A DNA stretch of 64,000 nt from Lederbergia wuyishanensis (lineage in GTDB: Bacteria > Bacillota > Bacilli > Bacillales > Bacillaceae_C), in contig NZ_JALIRM010000002.1 in assembly GCF_022900255.1 (NCBI RefSeq), positions 309,953-373,952 of the forward strand, read 5' to 3'. Positions 35,026-45,902 of the stretch are shown in pieces (the stretch's first letter is position 1; every line of letters starts with the position of its first letter). The notes beneath the pieces were generated by a model. The model made no database searches and had not been told where the DNA came from. It saw only the letters and a program-made list of their open reading frames with translations. A program made the position numbers and the translations under genes.

Positions 35026-35889
35026 CTATGATTTTTTCTTAGGAATTTTAATCGTAAATTGATAGTATTCTTCAAATTCTTCTTCTTCGGAATCTAGTTT
35101 TATTCCGCTATCCGAAACCATTGTAAGAGATTGGCGGATTGTATTAACGGCAATCCTCATGTCTTTGCTAATGGCTCGACGTTTGCTTTTTGGTTTTTCG
35201 ACAACAGTAAGAAGTTTTACAACTTGCTCCTCGGCCTGTTTAACGTTCAGGCCCTTCTCAATAATGAGATTCATTACCTGAACTTGTTTTTCAGGGTCTT
35301 TTAAAGGAATTAAAGCCCTCGCATGTCGTTCTGTAATTTTCTTTTGCAGTAATGCCTCTTGAATTTCTTCTGGCAATTTTAATAGTCGTAGTTTGTTGGC
35401 AACGGTCGATTGGCCTTTTCCTAGTCGCTGTGCCAATGCTTCTTGGGTTAAATTATGCAATTCTAAAAGTTTCCCGTATGCCATTGCTTCTTCAATTGGA
35501 GTTAATTCTTCCCGTTGAAGGTTTTCAATTAATGCAATCGAGGCCGTTTCGGTATCACTCAAATTTTTAATAATGGCTGGAACCTCGTCCCATCCAATTA
35601 ACTGAATAGCCCTAAAGCGGCGTTCCCCGGCAATAATTTCATATTGGTTAACATCCAATTCCCTAACGACAATCGGTTGGATGATCCCGTGAGTATGAAT
35701 GGTTCTAGCCAATTCTTCAATTTTTGATTCATCAAATATCGTTCTTGGTTGGAATCGGTTCGGAATAATTTGAGAGACAGGAATTTTCTTTATTTCATCC
35801 CTCTCATCCACCATCTCTTTTTCTATCTCTTTTTCTATCGGTAATTCCTTCTCACCCAAGCCAAATAATCGAGAGAAAGGATGCTTCAT
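35026..35889 (-). CDS. noc: Nucleoid occlusion protein Noc
   Basis: 287 residues, ParB-like. The N-terminus [15 protein letters not shown] is the amphipathic membrane-targeting helix unique to Noc. [16 protein letters not shown] and the [27 protein letters not shown] follow. Noc binds NBS sites and blocks septation over the nucleoid, in a CTP-dependent way. It lies between parA (with the kinase inserted) and rsmG. Confidence 0.95.
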   Translation of the reverse strand: MKHPFSRLFGLGEKELPIEKEIEKEMVDERDEIKKIPVSQIIPNRFQPRTIFDESKIEELARTIHTHGIIQPIVVRELDVNQYEIIAGERRFRAIQLIGWDEVPAIIKNLSDTETASIALIENLQREELTPIEEAMAYGKLLELHNLTQEALAQRLGKGQSTVANKLRLLKLPEEIQEALLQKKITERHARALIPLKDPEKQVQVMNLIIEKGLNVKQAEEQVVKLLTVVEKPKSKRRAISKDMRIAVNTIRQSLTMVSDSGIKLDSEEEEFEEYYQFTIKIPKKKS

Positions 35890-36004
35890 CCTTCGACACC
35901 ACCTTAATAGTAACTCCCTTTAGCGAAACTATACTTACACCTATTATATATGACTTCTTATCATCATTCTATTTTATTTTGCATTTTCCTGCCAAACAGA
36001 TGTC

Positions 36005-36721
36005 CTATTCTAGTGGAAGTTTATTAGGCGTTCCAGGTTTTCTAGGATATTTTTTTGGCGTTTTCTTGATTTTAGAAATAACGATTATATTGCGGTTGCT
36101 TTCCTCAATTGGCAAAGTAAAAGAATGAACTGTGGAAAGCTTGCCTCCAAGTTGTTTAATCGCCCCATCTGCGGCAGTCAATTCTTCCTCGGCATTTGCC
36201 GCTTTCATAGCAACAAATTGTCCTCCTTCTTTGACAAGTGGAAGGCATAATTCGCTTAATACGGACATTCTTGCTACGGCTCTTGCGGTAACTAGATCAT
36301 ACTGTTCACGAAACTTAGGATTCCCGCCAAATGTTTCTGCACGATCATGATAAAAATGTGTATTTTTCAAGCCAAGTTCACTAGATAAGTGTTCTAGAAA
36401 CGTAATTCGCTTATTTAAGGAATCTACGATGGACAGGTCGATTTCAGGAAAACAAATTTTAATAGGAATACTTGGAAACCCGGCACCAGCTCCAACGTCA
36501 CACACTTTTATAGGCTTTTTAAAATCGATAAAAAAAGCAGCGGTGACTGAATCATAGAAATGCTTTAAATACACTTCTTGCTTATCTGTAATAGCTGTCA
36601 GATTCATTTTTTCATTCCATTCAACAAGCAACTCATAATAACGCTCAAACATACTAAGTTGATTGGAGTCCAAATGAATCCCCTTTTCCCCAAGCATATT
36701 TGTAAATTGTTCAATGTTCAT
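36005..36721 (-). CDS. rsmG: 16S rRNA m7G527 methyltransferase RsmG
   Basis: 238 residues. [20 protein letters not shown] and [17 protein letters not shown] (SAM-binding motif I), then [18 protein letters not shown]. It methylates G527 of 16S rRNA; loss gives low-level streptomycin resistance. The basic C-terminal tail ([18 protein letters not shown]) is standard. Downstream of mnmG in the conserved order. Confidence 0.95.
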   Translation of the reverse strand: MNIEQFTNMLGEKGIHLDSNQLSMFERYYELLVEWNEKMNLTAITDKQEVYLKHFYDSVTAAFFIDFKKPIKVCDVGAGAGFPSIPIKICFPEIDLSIVDSLNKRITFLEHLSSELGLKNTHFYHDRAETFGGNPKFREQYDLVTARAVARMSVLSELCLPLVKEGGQFVAMKAANAEEELTAADGAIKQLGGKLSTVHSFTLPIEESNRNIIVISKIKKTPKKYPRKPGTPNKLPLE

Positions 36722-36785
36722 TGTCGTTTCATTCCTATTCTTATTGGTACGCTTTTCACTTCAAGCGCTATATGTAAAATAACCC

Positions 36786-36823
36786 CAATCTGGAAGTTGA
36801 TAAACCGACTTCCTAGATTGGAG
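36786..36823 (-). terminator. Probable terminator downstream of mnmG
   Basis: CCAATCTNGGAAGT and its complement pair with a 10-nt loop; the minus strand continues GGTTATTTTAC. Its weak T-run may allow read-through to rsmG. Confidence 0.55.
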
Positions 36824-36902
36824 AGATACTTTAATAAAAACTTTCTGTCTATTGTAGATTTCCTCAAGATAACATTTAAGAGGGCGTAGCAAGTTCTTCC
36901 TT

Positions 36903-38798
36903 CTATTCACCTGAAACTTTTGCAATCTTCCCGTGTTCAATATACACAAGTAAGATTGAAATGTCTGCTGGGTTAACTCCTGAAATACGGGAAGCTTGAG
37001 CAATTGACAATGGTCTTACTTTTTTAAGTTTTTGACGAGCTTCAGTTGCGATTCCGTTAATAGCATCGTAATCAATGTTTTCAGGAATCTTTTTGTCTTC
37101 AAGCTTTTTCAGTTTTTCAACTTGTTGAAGGGATTTTTCGATATATCCTTCATATTTGATTTGGATTTCTACTTGTTCAATCACATCTTTTGGCAATTCT
37201 TGTTCTGCAGGTGCCAATTCTGCAATTTGTGCATATGACATTTCAGGACGTTTCAATAAGTCAGATGCCCTGATTCCATCTTTCAACGGACTTCCGCCTG
37301 CTTGAATGATCATTTCTTGTGTTTTTTCATTCGGTTTTAAAATAATTGAGCGAAGTCTATTGATTTCTGCCTCTATAGCAGCTTTTTTGCTTACATATTT
37401 CTCATATCTTTCATCTGAAATAAGCCCGATTTCATGACCAATTTCAGTCAAACGCAAATCTGCATTATCATGACGCAACAGAAGACGATATTCTGCACGT
37501 GAGGTAAGGAGACGATATGGTTCATTCGTTCCTTTTGTCACGAGATCATCAATAAGAACGCCGATATAACCGTCAGAGCGGCTTAAAATCACTTCATCTT
37601 TCCCAAGAATCTTTCTAGCAGCATTGATTCCTGCCATGATTCCTTGAGCAGCCGCCTCTTCATAACCAGATGTACCGTTAATTTGACCGGCAGTATACAA
37701 GTTTTTAATTTTTTTCGTTTCAAGGGTCGGCCATAGCTGAGTAGGAACGATTGCATCATATTCAATCGCATACCCAGGACGCATCATTTTTGCATTTTCC
37801 AAGCCAGGGACTGTTGCGATGATTTGATGCTGAATTTCTTCAGGCAAGCTCGTTGAAAGTCCTTGGACATATACTTCATTCGTATTTCGACCTTCTGGTT
37901 CAAGGAAGATTTGATGTCTTGGCTTATCGTTAAAGCGGACAACTTTATCTTCAATAGAAGGGCAATAGCGCGCACCCGTACCTTTTACCATGCCAGAAAA
38001 CATTGGCGCACGGTGCAAGTTTTCATCGATTAGTTGATGAGTACGCAAGTTAGTATACGTGAGCCAGCATGGAAGCTGATCAGTTATGAATTTTGTTGTT
38101 TCGTAACTGAAAGCACGCGGTTCTTCGTCACCAGGTTGAATTTCTGTTTTGCTGTAATCGATCGTTTTGCTGTTAATCCGTGGAGGAGTACCCGTTTTAA
38201 AACGTTCCATCTCAAATCCTAAGCTTTCAAGATGCTCTGAAAGCTTAATGGATGGTTTTTGGTTATTAGGACCACTAGAATATTTTAATTCACCTAAAAT
38301 GATTTCGCCTCGAAGGAATGTTCCTGTTGTAATAATGACCGCTTTTCCACGGAAAATGGCACCAGTTTGTGTAACGACACCCTTACACTCACCATCTTCT
38401 ACAACTAATTCATCAACCATACCTTGTAAAAGTGTTAAGTTTGGTTCGTTTTCTAGTGTATTTTTCATTTCATGTTGATATTGGAATTTGTCTGCTTGAG
38501 CTCGTAATGCTTGAACTGCAGGACCTTTTCCAGTGTTCAACATTCTCATTTGAATATAGGTTTTATCGATATTTTTAGCCATTTCTCCGCCAAGAGCGTC
38601 AATCTCTCTTACAACGACCCCTTTCGCAGGACCACCAAGAGATGGGTTACATGGCATGAATGCGACCATATCGAGATTTAGCGTTAACATTAATGTTTGG
38701 GCACCCATTCTTGCTGCAGCCAAACCTGCTTCACAGCCTGCATGGCCAGCACCAATGACAATTACATCGTAAGACCCGGCTTCATATGTTGTTTGCAT
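36903..38798 (-). CDS. mnmG: tRNA uridine-5-carboxymethylaminomethyl modification enzyme MnmG
   Basis: 631 residues. FAD-binding [20 protein letters not shown], the [12 protein letters not shown] motif, [15 protein letters not shown] and [17 protein letters not shown], and C-terminal [18 protein letters not shown]. It forms the tRNA wobble-uridine (cmnm5U34) complex with MnmE. ATG behind GGGAAGGTGA. Runs downstream of mnmE. Confidence 0.97.
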   Translation of the reverse strand: MQTTYEAGSYDVIVIGAGHAGCEAGLAAARMGAQTLMLTLNLDMVAFMPCNPSLGGPAKGVVVREIDALGGEMAKNIDKTYIQMRMLNTGKGPAVQALRAQADKFQYQHEMKNTLENEPNLTLLQGMVDELVVEDGECKGVVTQTGAIFRGKAVIITTGTFLRGEIILGELKYSSGPNNQKPSIKLSEHLESLGFEMERFKTGTPPRINSKTIDYSKTEIQPGDEEPRAFSYETTKFITDQLPCWLTYTNLRTHQLIDENLHRAPMFSGMVKGTGARYCPSIEDKVVRFNDKPRHQIFLEPEGRNTNEVYVQGLSTSLPEEIQHQIIATVPGLENAKMMRPGYAIEYDAIVPTQLWPTLETKKIKNLYTAGQINGTSGYEEAAAQGIMAGINAARKILGKDEVILSRSDGYIGVLIDDLVTKGTNEPYRLLTSRAEYRLLLRHDNADLRLTEIGHEIGLISDERYEKYVSKKAAIEAEINRLRSIILKPNEKTQEMIIQAGGSPLKDGIRASDLLKRPEMSYAQIAELAPAEQELPKDVIEQVEIQIKYEGYIEKSLQQVEKLKKLEDKKIPENIDYDAINGIATEARQKLKKVRPLSIAQASRISGVNPADISILLVYIEHGKIAKVSGE

Positions 38799-38881
38799 TA
38801 TGTTTCACCTTCCCTTTTAGAGGATGATTAAAAAGGAGTAAATAGTACCCGCCTTTTTAAACACTCACTCTTAAATATATT

Positions 38882-40267
38882 TTATTTTCCAAGACAAAAC
38901 TGTGAAAATAGTTGATTAATTAAACTTTCCTGTACTGTATCTCCAATGATTTCCCCTAATAATTCCCACGTACGGGTTAAATCAATTTGAATAATATCGA
39001 TTGGCGTTCCAAAATCAATTCCATTTAATACTTCTTCGATTGCTTGATGTGCTTGATTTAAAAGAGCGATATGACGGCTATTTGATACATACGTCATGTC
39101 ACCCGCTTCAATTTGACCTTTAAAAAACATATCGGCAATCGCCCGCTCCAAGTCATCAATTCCTTGCTCCTCTAGAAGAGAAGTCGTAACGATTTGATGA
39201 TTGTGCGCAAACTGACGAACCTCATCGATATCTATTTTTCTCGGTAAATCCGTTTTATTCACAATAACGATAACGTCCATTCCTTCTGTAGCGGCAAATA
39301 ATTGTTTATCCTCTTCGGTAAAATCATCAGCAGAGTTTAAGACGAGCAAGATTAAATCTGCCTTTTTCAGAACCTCTCTAGATCGTTCTACCCCAATTCT
39401 TTCAACGATATCTTCTGTTTCCCTTATTCCAGCTGTATCCACTAATCGTAATGGAACACCGCGGACATTAACATATTCTTCAATAACGTCCCTTGTAGTT
39501 CCCGGAATATCCGTAACGATCGCTTTATTTTCTTGTACAAGACTATTCAATAAGGAAGATTTCCCAACGTTAGGGCGGCCAATAATAACCGTTGATAATC
39601 CTTCGCGTAAAATTTTCCCTTGCTGAGCGGTTTGAAGCAACTTTTCAAGCTCACCTTTTATATAAGTAGCTTTTTCAACGAGAATTCGATGTGTCATTTC
39701 TTCCACATCATCATATTCAGGATAATCAATGTTTACCTCTACATGGGCAACGACTTCAAGAATCTCCTGACGAAGTGTACTAATTAATTTGGATAGACGT
39801 CCTTCCATCTGTCCAAGTGCAACATTCATCGCACGATCCGTCTTTGCCCGGATTAAGTCCATAACTGCTTCCGCCTGAGATAAATCGATTCGCCCGTTCA
39901 AAAATGCGCGTTTCGTGAACTCACCAGGCTCTGCTAATCTAGCCCCTGCATTTAAAGCGAGCTGCAGTACTCTGTTTACTGAAACGATTCCTCCGTGGCA
40001 ATTGATTTCCACGACATCCTCTCTCGTAAACGTACGAGGCGCTCTCATCAAACTGACCATTACTTCCTCAGCAATTTCCTCTGATTTCGGATCGACAATC
40101 CTTCCATAATGAATCGTATGCGTTTCTACCTCTTTTAATTTCTTACCGCTCGGACTTCGAAATAGTTGGTCGGCGATTGCTACTGCTTCTTCCCCACTTA
40201 AACGGACAATGGCTATCGCTCCCTCACCCATCGGAGTCGATATGGCAGCAATTGTATCAAATTCCAT
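38882..40267 (-). CDS. mnmE: tRNA modification GTPase MnmE
   Basis: 461 residues. N-terminal folate-binding domain ([20 protein letters not shown]), G domain with [34 protein letters not shown] and NKTD, and the C-terminal CLGK motif essential for the reaction. Partner of MnmG. AGAGGTGATC lies upstream of two adjacent ATGs (40270, 40267); the second has better spacing. Confidence 0.97.
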   Translation of the reverse strand: MEFDTIAAISTPMGEGAIAIVRLSGEEAVAIADQLFRSPSGKKLKEVETHTIHYGRIVDPKSEEIAEEVMVSLMRAPRTFTREDVVEINCHGGIVSVNRVLQLALNAGARLAEPGEFTKRAFLNGRIDLSQAEAVMDLIRAKTDRAMNVALGQMEGRLSKLISTLRQEILEVVAHVEVNIDYPEYDDVEEMTHRILVEKATYIKGELEKLLQTAQQGKILREGLSTVIIGRPNVGKSSLLNSLVQENKAIVTDIPGTTRDVIEEYVNVRGVPLRLVDTAGIRETEDIVERIGVERSREVLKKADLILLVLNSADDFTEEDKQLFAATEGMDVIVIVNKTDLPRKIDIDEVRQFAHNHQIVTTSLLEEQGIDDLERAIADMFFKGQIEAGDMTYVSNSRHIALLNQAHQAIEEVLNGIDFGTPIDIIQIDLTRTWELLGEIIGDTVQESLINQLFSQFCLGK

Positions 40268-40523
40268 CATGATCACCTCTTTTCAATTTTTGACTTTATA
40301 TATTGATCGCATTATAGCGAAATAGAGTTTATCCCCAAAACAATAGAATAACAAAATTTTCGATTGTGGAAAAGTAGTTTTTCATTATAATTTTATCCAC
40401 AATCTTTTTATTCGTACTCTTTATTTTAACTTATCCACATGTGAATAACAATAACTCGTGTTTTTGTCTTGTGATTATCTTTTTTTCTACCTAACCTTGT
40501 AGCTATTTTAGTAATCCACAACG
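40268..40523. other. AT-rich stretch upstream of mnmE
   Basis: Contains scattered TTATCCACA-like words (near 40391 and 40431), possibly fortuitous DnaA boxes, and the mnmE promoter region. No gene seen. Confidence 0.4.
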
Positions 40524-40562
40524 AAAAAAATCCGAATCTATTATCTCGATTCGGATTTTTTT
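40524..40562 (-). terminator. Terminator of the epimerase gene
   Basis: AATCCGAATC and GATTCGGATT form a ~10-bp stem with T-runs on both sides, 4 bp after the stop. Confidence 0.8.
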
Positions 40563-40565
40563 GTA

Positions 40566-41342
40566 TTATACTTTTTTCGTTTCGAATAGTTCTTTTAAAA
40601 AATCTCTTGAACGTACGAGTTCTTTATGTACATCATTCCATTGGCATTCGATTGAAATGCGCTGGTTATAATTTGCTCGTTGTAAGCAATCAATAAAGTG
40701 TTCGTACGGGTATTGACCCGTCCCAGGAGCTAAGCGGCCTGTATCAGCTACATGTATATGTTTAATACTCTTTTTTGCCTTCACGATGTTCTCAAGCGGT
40801 TCATTTTCTTCATCCATGTGATAGAAATCTGCTAAAATTTGGATAGATTTACGATTTATTTTCTTAGCAAATTCTTCCGCGTCTAAAACGCTATTGATGA
40901 TGTTACTCTCTTGTTTGTTCAGAGGCTCGATGACAATGGTGATGTCTAAAGGATCTGCATAATCAGCAACTAAGCTAAGAAACTGAAGAATTTGTTCCTC
41001 TGCTCGTTCATATGAAAAGCCTTCTGGAAATGATCGAGCACCTCCACTGCCAAATACAATCGTATCAGCTCCTATTTGGTGAACCCTTTGCAACGCTATT
41101 TCTACATAATGTTTAATACGATCGTGACTAACCTTGTCACCTACAATTTTCATATCTCCTGGTAGAAAGACATTGAAGGCTTCAACTGGAAGTGGACTGT
41201 CTTGAAACTTTTTAAAGATCTCTGCAAATTCTCGGTCACTTTTTTCTGGTAGGAGTGACACGACTGTACATTCCATAAAATCAAACCCTGCATCATGAAC
41301 CAAACTTGCTTGATCAATGCCTAGACAGCAACCAAATTTCAT
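40566..41342 (-). CDS. Sugar phosphate isomerase/epimerase-family TIM-barrel protein
   Basis: 258 residues of the AP-endonuclease-2/xylose-isomerase-like barrel. Metal-ligand positions appear in IVIEPLNKQESNI (Glu), ILADFYHMDEENE (Asp/His), IKHIHVADTGR (His) and ISIECQWN (Glu). Members isomerise keto-sugars or inositol derivatives; the substrate is not clear. ATG behind AAAGGAG. First of the genes that separate mnmE from jag; monocistronic by its terminator and the 106-bp gap. Confidence 0.85.
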   Translation of the reverse strand: MKFGCCLGIDQASLVHDAGFDFMECTVVSLLPEKSDREFAEIFKKFQDSPLPVEAFNVFLPGDMKIVGDKVSHDRIKHYVEIALQRVHQIGADTIVFGSGGARSFPEGFSYERAEEQILQFLSLVADYADPLDITIVIEPLNKQESNIINSVLDAEEFAKKINRKSIQILADFYHMDEENEPLENIVKAKKSIKHIHVADTGRLAPGTGQYPYEHFIDCLQRANYNQRISIECQWNDVHKELVRSRDFLKELFETKKV

Positions 41343-41447
41343 TAAGCCAGCTCCTTTATTTATTGTTAACGTGTACGCGATTTCCTCTCAAGGCAACCTT
41401 CCACATTAATCACACAACGACAAATCAACAACGAACGATAATAAAGC

Positions 41448-43316
41448 CTATTTTTTGAAAAACCTAAATAAATCTCCATATATAATTTTGTCAGAATAAT
41501 TTAGTTCGTTTTGAACTTGATTAAAATAAGGCGAGCATTTATTTCTTTTTACTTTACTTCCTGTATCCTTACTATAACAAGTGCCCTCCGCGTAAATGTA
41601 TCGGTCCGTTGTAAAGGTCCCGTCCCTAAATACAACTAAACGGTCCTCTTCTTTTGATAACAAACTCGTTCCAAAGGAAAATGCTTGATCTTTTCCATCT
41701 ACTCCTAATAGATCGAAAATCGTTGCTCTTAAATCAATTTGTCCTCCAACTGTGTTAACCACTTTACCTTCCATTCCAGGGATATGAATGAATAAAGGAA
41801 CTTTTTGTAATTCAACCTGATCTTTAACCGTAATTTCATGTCCGAGAACTTCGCTTAATGCATCATTATAACTTTTTGAAATTCCGTAATGATCCCCAAA
41901 TAAAACAAAGATAGAATTATTATAGAGTTCGGTATCTTTAATTTGCTCAAAGAATGATTTAATCGCTTCATCTTCATAGCGAACTGTCGTAAAATATCGA
42001 TTCACAACACCTTGATCTGTTTCTAATTCAGGTATGAACTGATCTTCCGGATTTAATAGGAACGGAAAATGGTTCGTTAACGTTAAAAATTTTGCATAAA
42101 AAGGCTGCGGTAGTGATGATAAATAAGGCATCGACTGTTCAAAAAAAGGAATATCCTTTAAGCCATAATTGATTGAGTTTTCCTCATTGACATCATAATC
42201 TTCCTTAGAAAAAAAGCGATCATATCCTAAAGAATCATACATCGTGAGCCGATTCCAAAATTGAGAGTCATTTCCGTGAAACGATGCTGAATAATAGTTA
42301 TACTTCTTCAATATTTCAGGTGTTGCCATGAATTCATTTTTTGGCTTTCTGACAAAAACAGAACCACCTGCAAGAGGATATAAGCTATTATCAACTATAA
42401 ATTCGGCATCAGACGTTTTTCCTTGCGCTGTTTGATGATAAAAATTAGGAAAATACAAACTTTCATTTTTTAATTTGTTTAAAAACGGTGTTACTTCCTG
42501 GTTATTAACTTTTTTATCAATGACAAATCCTTGAGTTGACTCTAGAAAAATGACGATAACGTTTTTCCCTTTAGCGATCCCGTGAAAATTGGATTGGACT
42601 TTTTTCTTATGCTTTTTCTCTAAATAATGAGTGATTTCAGCAACTTCACTTTCATCAGCTAAAACACTATTAACAGAGGTCTTCGAGTATTGGAAAATAT
42701 CGAAAATATGGTAATAATACAAACCAAGAGATTTTACAATTAGCTCTTTATCATATGATTTATTCCAGAAATTCGAGTTCAGCATCATACTGAAAAGTAG
42801 AGGAACTATAGTCAAAATTAAGAAATGTCGTTTCTTAAGATTTTTCAAGATTGGAATATTCACTGATAATGAATATTTTTTCCTCATAAAAAAGACTAGT
42901 AAAAATAAATCTAAGAACATCCATATATCATAGAATTTTATAAGTTCAACCGTACTTTGACTTAAACCGCCTACATTTTGAAATTGAAGAAGTACAGGGA
43001 CAGTAATGAAATCAATATAAAATCGATAATATAAAACATTCCCAAACAGAATGCCAGTAAGCAATATATCTATCACAAAAAAGGCTTTCAATCTTGCTGA
43101 TTTCCTAAAAAGAAAACCGATTCCAAGAAAAAAAGCAGCCGATCCAAGAGATGTGGTTGCAAGCACTACCCCTTGCCCAATGGATTGGATATTAATATGA
43201 AAAACCCATATGTATAACGCACACATTTTGATCCACAGAAAAAAAGCAGCAGCACTATAAATAAAAGTTTCATTGCGTTTATTTGATGTATGTATTGAAA
43301 TAAATCTGCTTTTCAT
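41448..43316 (-). CDS. LtaS-type lipoteichoic acid synthase family protein
   Basis: 622 residues: five N-terminal transmembrane helices, then an extracellular sulfatase-like domain. Metal and catalytic positions: FLEST (Glu), QGKTSDAEF (nucleophile Thr), FHGNDSQFWNR, and FGDHYGIS (Asp-His). LtaS enzymes transfer glycerol-phosphate from phosphatidylglycerol to the growing LTA chain; paralogues act as primases or in sporulation. It is a complete enzyme of normal length. ATG at 43316 preferred over a GTG 9 nt upstream that overlaps the only GGAAG. The neighbouring DedA/PAP2-like gene also concerns membrane lipids. Confidence 0.88.
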   Translation of the reverse strand: MKSRFISIHTSNKRNETFIYSAAAFFLWIKMCALYIWVFHINIQSIGQGVVLATTSLGSAAFFLGIGFLFRKSARLKAFFVIDILLTGILFGNVLYYRFYIDFITVPVLLQFQNVGGLSQSTVELIKFYDIWMFLDLFLLVFFMRKKYSLSVNIPILKNLKKRHFLILTIVPLLFSMMLNSNFWNKSYDKELIVKSLGLYYYHIFDIFQYSKTSVNSVLADESEVAEITHYLEKKHKKKVQSNFHGIAKGKNVIVIFLESTQGFVIDKKVNNQEVTPFLNKLKNESLYFPNFYHQTAQGKTSDAEFIVDNSLYPLAGGSVFVRKPKNEFMATPEILKKYNYYSASFHGNDSQFWNRLTMYDSLGYDRFFSKEDYDVNEENSINYGLKDIPFFEQSMPYLSSLPQPFYAKFLTLTNHFPFLLNPEDQFIPELETDQGVVNRYFTTVRYEDEAIKSFFEQIKDTELYNNSIFVLFGDHYGISKSYNDALSEVLGHEITVKDQVELQKVPLFIHIPGMEGKVVNTVGGQIDLRATIFDLLGVDGKDQAFSFGTSLLSKEEDRLVVFRDGTFTTDRYIYAEGTCYSKDTGSKVKRNKCSPYFNQVQNELNYSDKIIYGDLFRFFKK

Positions 43317-43325
43317 TTTTGCCAC

Positions 43326-43698
43326 TTCCGATTATTTTATTTAACATCATTTTACCACTATAACATTGCCAAAAAACACTTAATTAAGTCGTCATTATTT
43401 GCGACGTATAAAATCGTTAAAAAGTTTCAAATTCAGTTAAAAAATAAAATCCGATTTTCTCCATTGGGATAATAATCGGGATGGTTTCAGACATATTTAT
43501 TATGAGATATATTCGACTAGTTGAAAAGGTTTGTCAACAGTCATGTCTATTTCTATATTGTACTAGCTCGACAGAAAAGATGGATCACTAGGAGGTTTTA
43601 GAAAAAAAATACGACAAGCTGGTCAAGAACGTAACATTTCCCAGCAAATTTTTTCTCCTAATTTTAAAATTGTAAGATGCCCCATTTAACAAAATACA
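43326..43698. other. Gene-free stretch between the LtaS-like and DedA-like genes
   Basis: 373 bp, AT-rich. An AGGAGG is present on the plus strand near 43591 but no start codon follows in a usable position. No gene, repeat or clear hairpin was found. Confidence 0.5.
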
Positions 43699-44967
43699 TT
43701 ATTGTTCTCTAAGGAAGGAAAACAACCGTAACATTTCAAGAAGGATGATGTTCAGACCGAGCCAAACTCCTCCGAACACATATCCAGATGCTACGTCACT
43801 TGGCCATTTATTTTCAATGTATATTTGAGCAATACCCGAAATAAATAAGGTTGCGATTACTACAACCACTGCTCCAATACGAAACGAGTTATTGCGTGAA
43901 TAAGAAATAATTAGATATAAAGCAAAACCATAGATAACAGTAGCAAGAAGCGTTTGTTCTCCAGGAAATAAAGGTGACATTTTAGGCGCAATTTGATGAA
44001 ACATACCCCTTATTCCTTCTTCGTACAATTCTCCGCCTATTCCTACAATCAATAAAAATAATATATCGTACGTTCTTTCATTGCTCTTCCAAATAATCCA
44101 TATGAAAGTTAACATAGCAATAGAAATGAGAGCAGGATTTGAAATGGGTAATAAAGTCACCTTCATCTCCGTAATCCATTTCCTTTCAAAAATTGAAGTG
44201 ATTAGTAGGATTGTTAATTCATTGAAGTCAGCAAATTCATTTCCGAGGAAATCTTGTATTAATCCAATCATTAAACTCATCAAAGCAAGCGTTGCCAGCA
44301 TCATAAAGACGATAAATAGTTTTGCTTTTCTCTTTCTTTTTTCCATCATTGTTTTGATAAAGGATACCATCCATTGATGAAGCTTTTGCTTATTTTTTCG
44401 ATATAAATAAATCAAAATGAAGATCACTGCTCCAATTAACGCGCCAATGATCAAATACTTTTTAACCGAATTGTGAAATTGATCCCATTGTGGTCCTAAT
44501 AGTTTTCCAATGGTAATAAAAGTAGCTGTCCACATAAAAGCCCCAGTATAAGCAAAAATTAAGTATATCTTGAAAGGAAGTCTTGTAATACCTGAAAAAT
44601 AGCCTGTAATATGTCTTACTCCTGGAATAAAAAAACCAAAAATCAACATTTTGTTTCCATGTCTGCTAAACCAATTCGAGACACGATTTAAGCGATCAGG
44701 CCCCATATGAAATCGATGTCCATGTTTTTCAATAAAAGGGTACCCTAATTTGTACCCTATTCCATAGGCTACTGTCATGCCGACGCAACTACCGATTCCT
44801 GCTGCCAAAATACAAAACGCCCAATTCAAATGGCCTTGAAACACAAGATACCCTGCATAGCTCATCAGTATTTCACCTGGTACAGGCAACGCAATCAACT
44901 CTAGCATTAAGGCGATAAAAAGTACGATATATCCATATTGATCAATATATGATAGTATGTTTTCCAT
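43699..44967 (-). CDS. DedA-family protein fused to a degenerate PAP2-like domain
   Basis: 422 residues. Residues 1-~200 are DedA/VTT: ELIALPVPGEILMSYAGYL, then FGFFIPGVRHITGYFSGITRLPF with the conserved arginines; DedA proteins are lipid flippases/scramblases or membrane-homeostasis proteins. Residues ~225-422 form a six-helix PAP2-like unit ending ENKWPSDVASGYVFGG. Typical PAP2 catalytic motifs (KxxxxxxRP, PSGH, SRxxxxxHxxxD) are not conserved: PSGH is replaced by PGEQ and the histidine before WPSD is missing. So the second domain is probably not a phosphatase. ATG behind GGAGGG. Confidence 0.82.
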   Translation of the reverse strand: MENILSYIDQYGYIVLFIALMLELIALPVPGEILMSYAGYLVFQGHLNWAFCILAAGIGSCVGMTVAYGIGYKLGYPFIEKHGHRFHMGPDRLNRVSNWFSRHGNKMLIFGFFIPGVRHITGYFSGITRLPFKIYLIFAYTGAFMWTATFITIGKLLGPQWDQFHNSVKKYLIIGALIGAVIFILIYLYRKNKQKLHQWMVSFIKTMMEKRKRKAKLFIVFMMLATLALMSLMIGLIQDFLGNEFADFNELTILLITSIFERKWITEMKVTLLPISNPALISIAMLTFIWIIWKSNERTYDILFLLIVGIGGELYEEGIRGMFHQIAPKMSPLFPGEQTLLATVIYGFALYLIISYSRNNSFRIGAVVVVIATLFISGIAQIYIENKWPSDVASGYVFGGVWLGLNIILLEMLRLFSFLREQ

Positions 44968-45086
44968 GTTTTCATCGCCCTCCAGCTGAATCCTAAAGTT
45001 TCGATTTTATTGGCAGTTATTAGTCACTATAGTCTCTTTCATACTTCTATACCGTTTAAGCATGTATTTTTTTAATGCCCTTTCAA

Positions 45087-45235
45087 GACCACTTCGAACC
45101 ATCATAAGCTATCAATATTTCATAGTCTTCATGCTCCAATTCCAATTCAATATGTCCGCCAAACTTTCTACAATTAATTTCTTTTTCAAAGTAGATGTTT
45201 TCAAAAATAGTATTCCCTATTTTAGTTGCAAATAA
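45087..45235 (-). pseudogene. Possible C-terminal remnant of a small protein
   Basis: A 48-codon open stretch with an acidic, beta-like composition (GGHIELELEHEDYEILIAY) and no initiation codon. Family not recognised. It could also be a short gene using a non-standard start. Confidence 0.3.
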
Positions 45236-45237
45236 GA

Positions 45238-45268
45238 GAATCCCATCTTAGTTATTAAGATGGGATTA
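45238..45268 (-). terminator. Terminator of the PepSY gene
   Basis: AATCCCATCTTA and TAAGATGGGATT form a 12-bp stem with a 5-nt loop, followed by CTCTTATTT on the minus strand. Confidence 0.7.
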
Positions 45269-45299
45269 TTATAATTAAATCATTACATTTTAACAAAAA

Positions 45300-45902
45300 T
45301 TAGTCGTCATACTGTTCCCCGTCGTTGTCATCGTCTTTTGTTTCATTTTCGTCTTTTTCAACTTTTAATATTTTTCCAGACTTAGCATCTATTTTTACTT
45401 CATGTTGTTGCCCTTGTAGATCAGTAATTTCAACCTCATAAATTACTACTCCATTTTCATCATCAAGCTCTGCATCAGTTACTTTCCCTTTAACTTTAGC
45501 TTGTGCGATAGCTGTACTTTCTTCTATTGATATTTTAGCTTCTTTTAGCAATTGAGTTTTTTCAACTTCATCACTTACTTCACTATCGTCATCGTCTTTT
45601 TCATTATCTGTTTCGGTTTTTAGGACTTTACCAGAATTAGCATCTACAACAACGTCATGCTCTATGCCGTTAGCATCCTTAATTTCAATATCATATGCTA
45701 GTGTGCCATGTTCTTTTTCTAGTTCCACATCCGTTACTGCACCAGAAATTTCTTTAAGGGCAATCTCTTTGCTTTGCTCTTTTGTGATGGTAGCGGTATT
45801 TGCCGAAGTAGAGGCAAATGCTGGTTTAATTAGGGTTGCTCCTACTGCACCACTTCCAATTATGGTTAATGCTAAAGCTGGAATTAAAATTTTCTTATTC
45901 AT
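45300..45902 (-). CDS. Secreted protein with two PepSY domains
   Basis: 200 residues. Signal peptide MNKKILIPALALTIIGSGA with cleavage near AFA. Two PepSY repeats: KEIALKEISGAVTDVELEKE ... SGKVLKTE and TAIAQAKVKGKVTDAELDDE ... SGKILKVE, with Asp/Glu-rich linkers and tail. PepSY domains inhibit peptidases or mediate extracytoplasmic interactions. ATG behind AGGAGTGAAG; an upstream TTG-type start is rejected. Monocistronic. Confidence 0.88.
   Translation of the reverse strand: MNKKILIPALALTIIGSGAVGATLIKPAFASTSANTATITKEQSKEIALKEISGAVTDVELEKEHGTLAYDIEIKDANGIEHDVVVDANSGKVLKTETDNEKDDDDSEVSDEVEKTQLLKEAKISIEESTAIAQAKVKGKVTDAELDDENGVVIYEVEITDLQGQQHEVKIDAKSGKILKVEKDENETKDDDNDGEQYDD

Larger units (their letters stand above)
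44968..45299. other. Stretch holding a likely gene remnant
   Basis: On the minus strand, about 45235-45087, a frame reads IFENIYFEKEINCRKFGG, then HIELELEHEDYEILIAYDG and SKWS before a stop. It looks protein-like but has no start codon after the preceding stop, so it is treated as a remnant. The PepSY-gene terminator lies at 45238-45268. Confidence 0.4.

Noticed and set aside
39505..39520. Noc-binding-like word (TTCCCGG) within mnmE
   Set aside because: Only half of the palindromic NBS consensus is present; no full NBS was found in the window.
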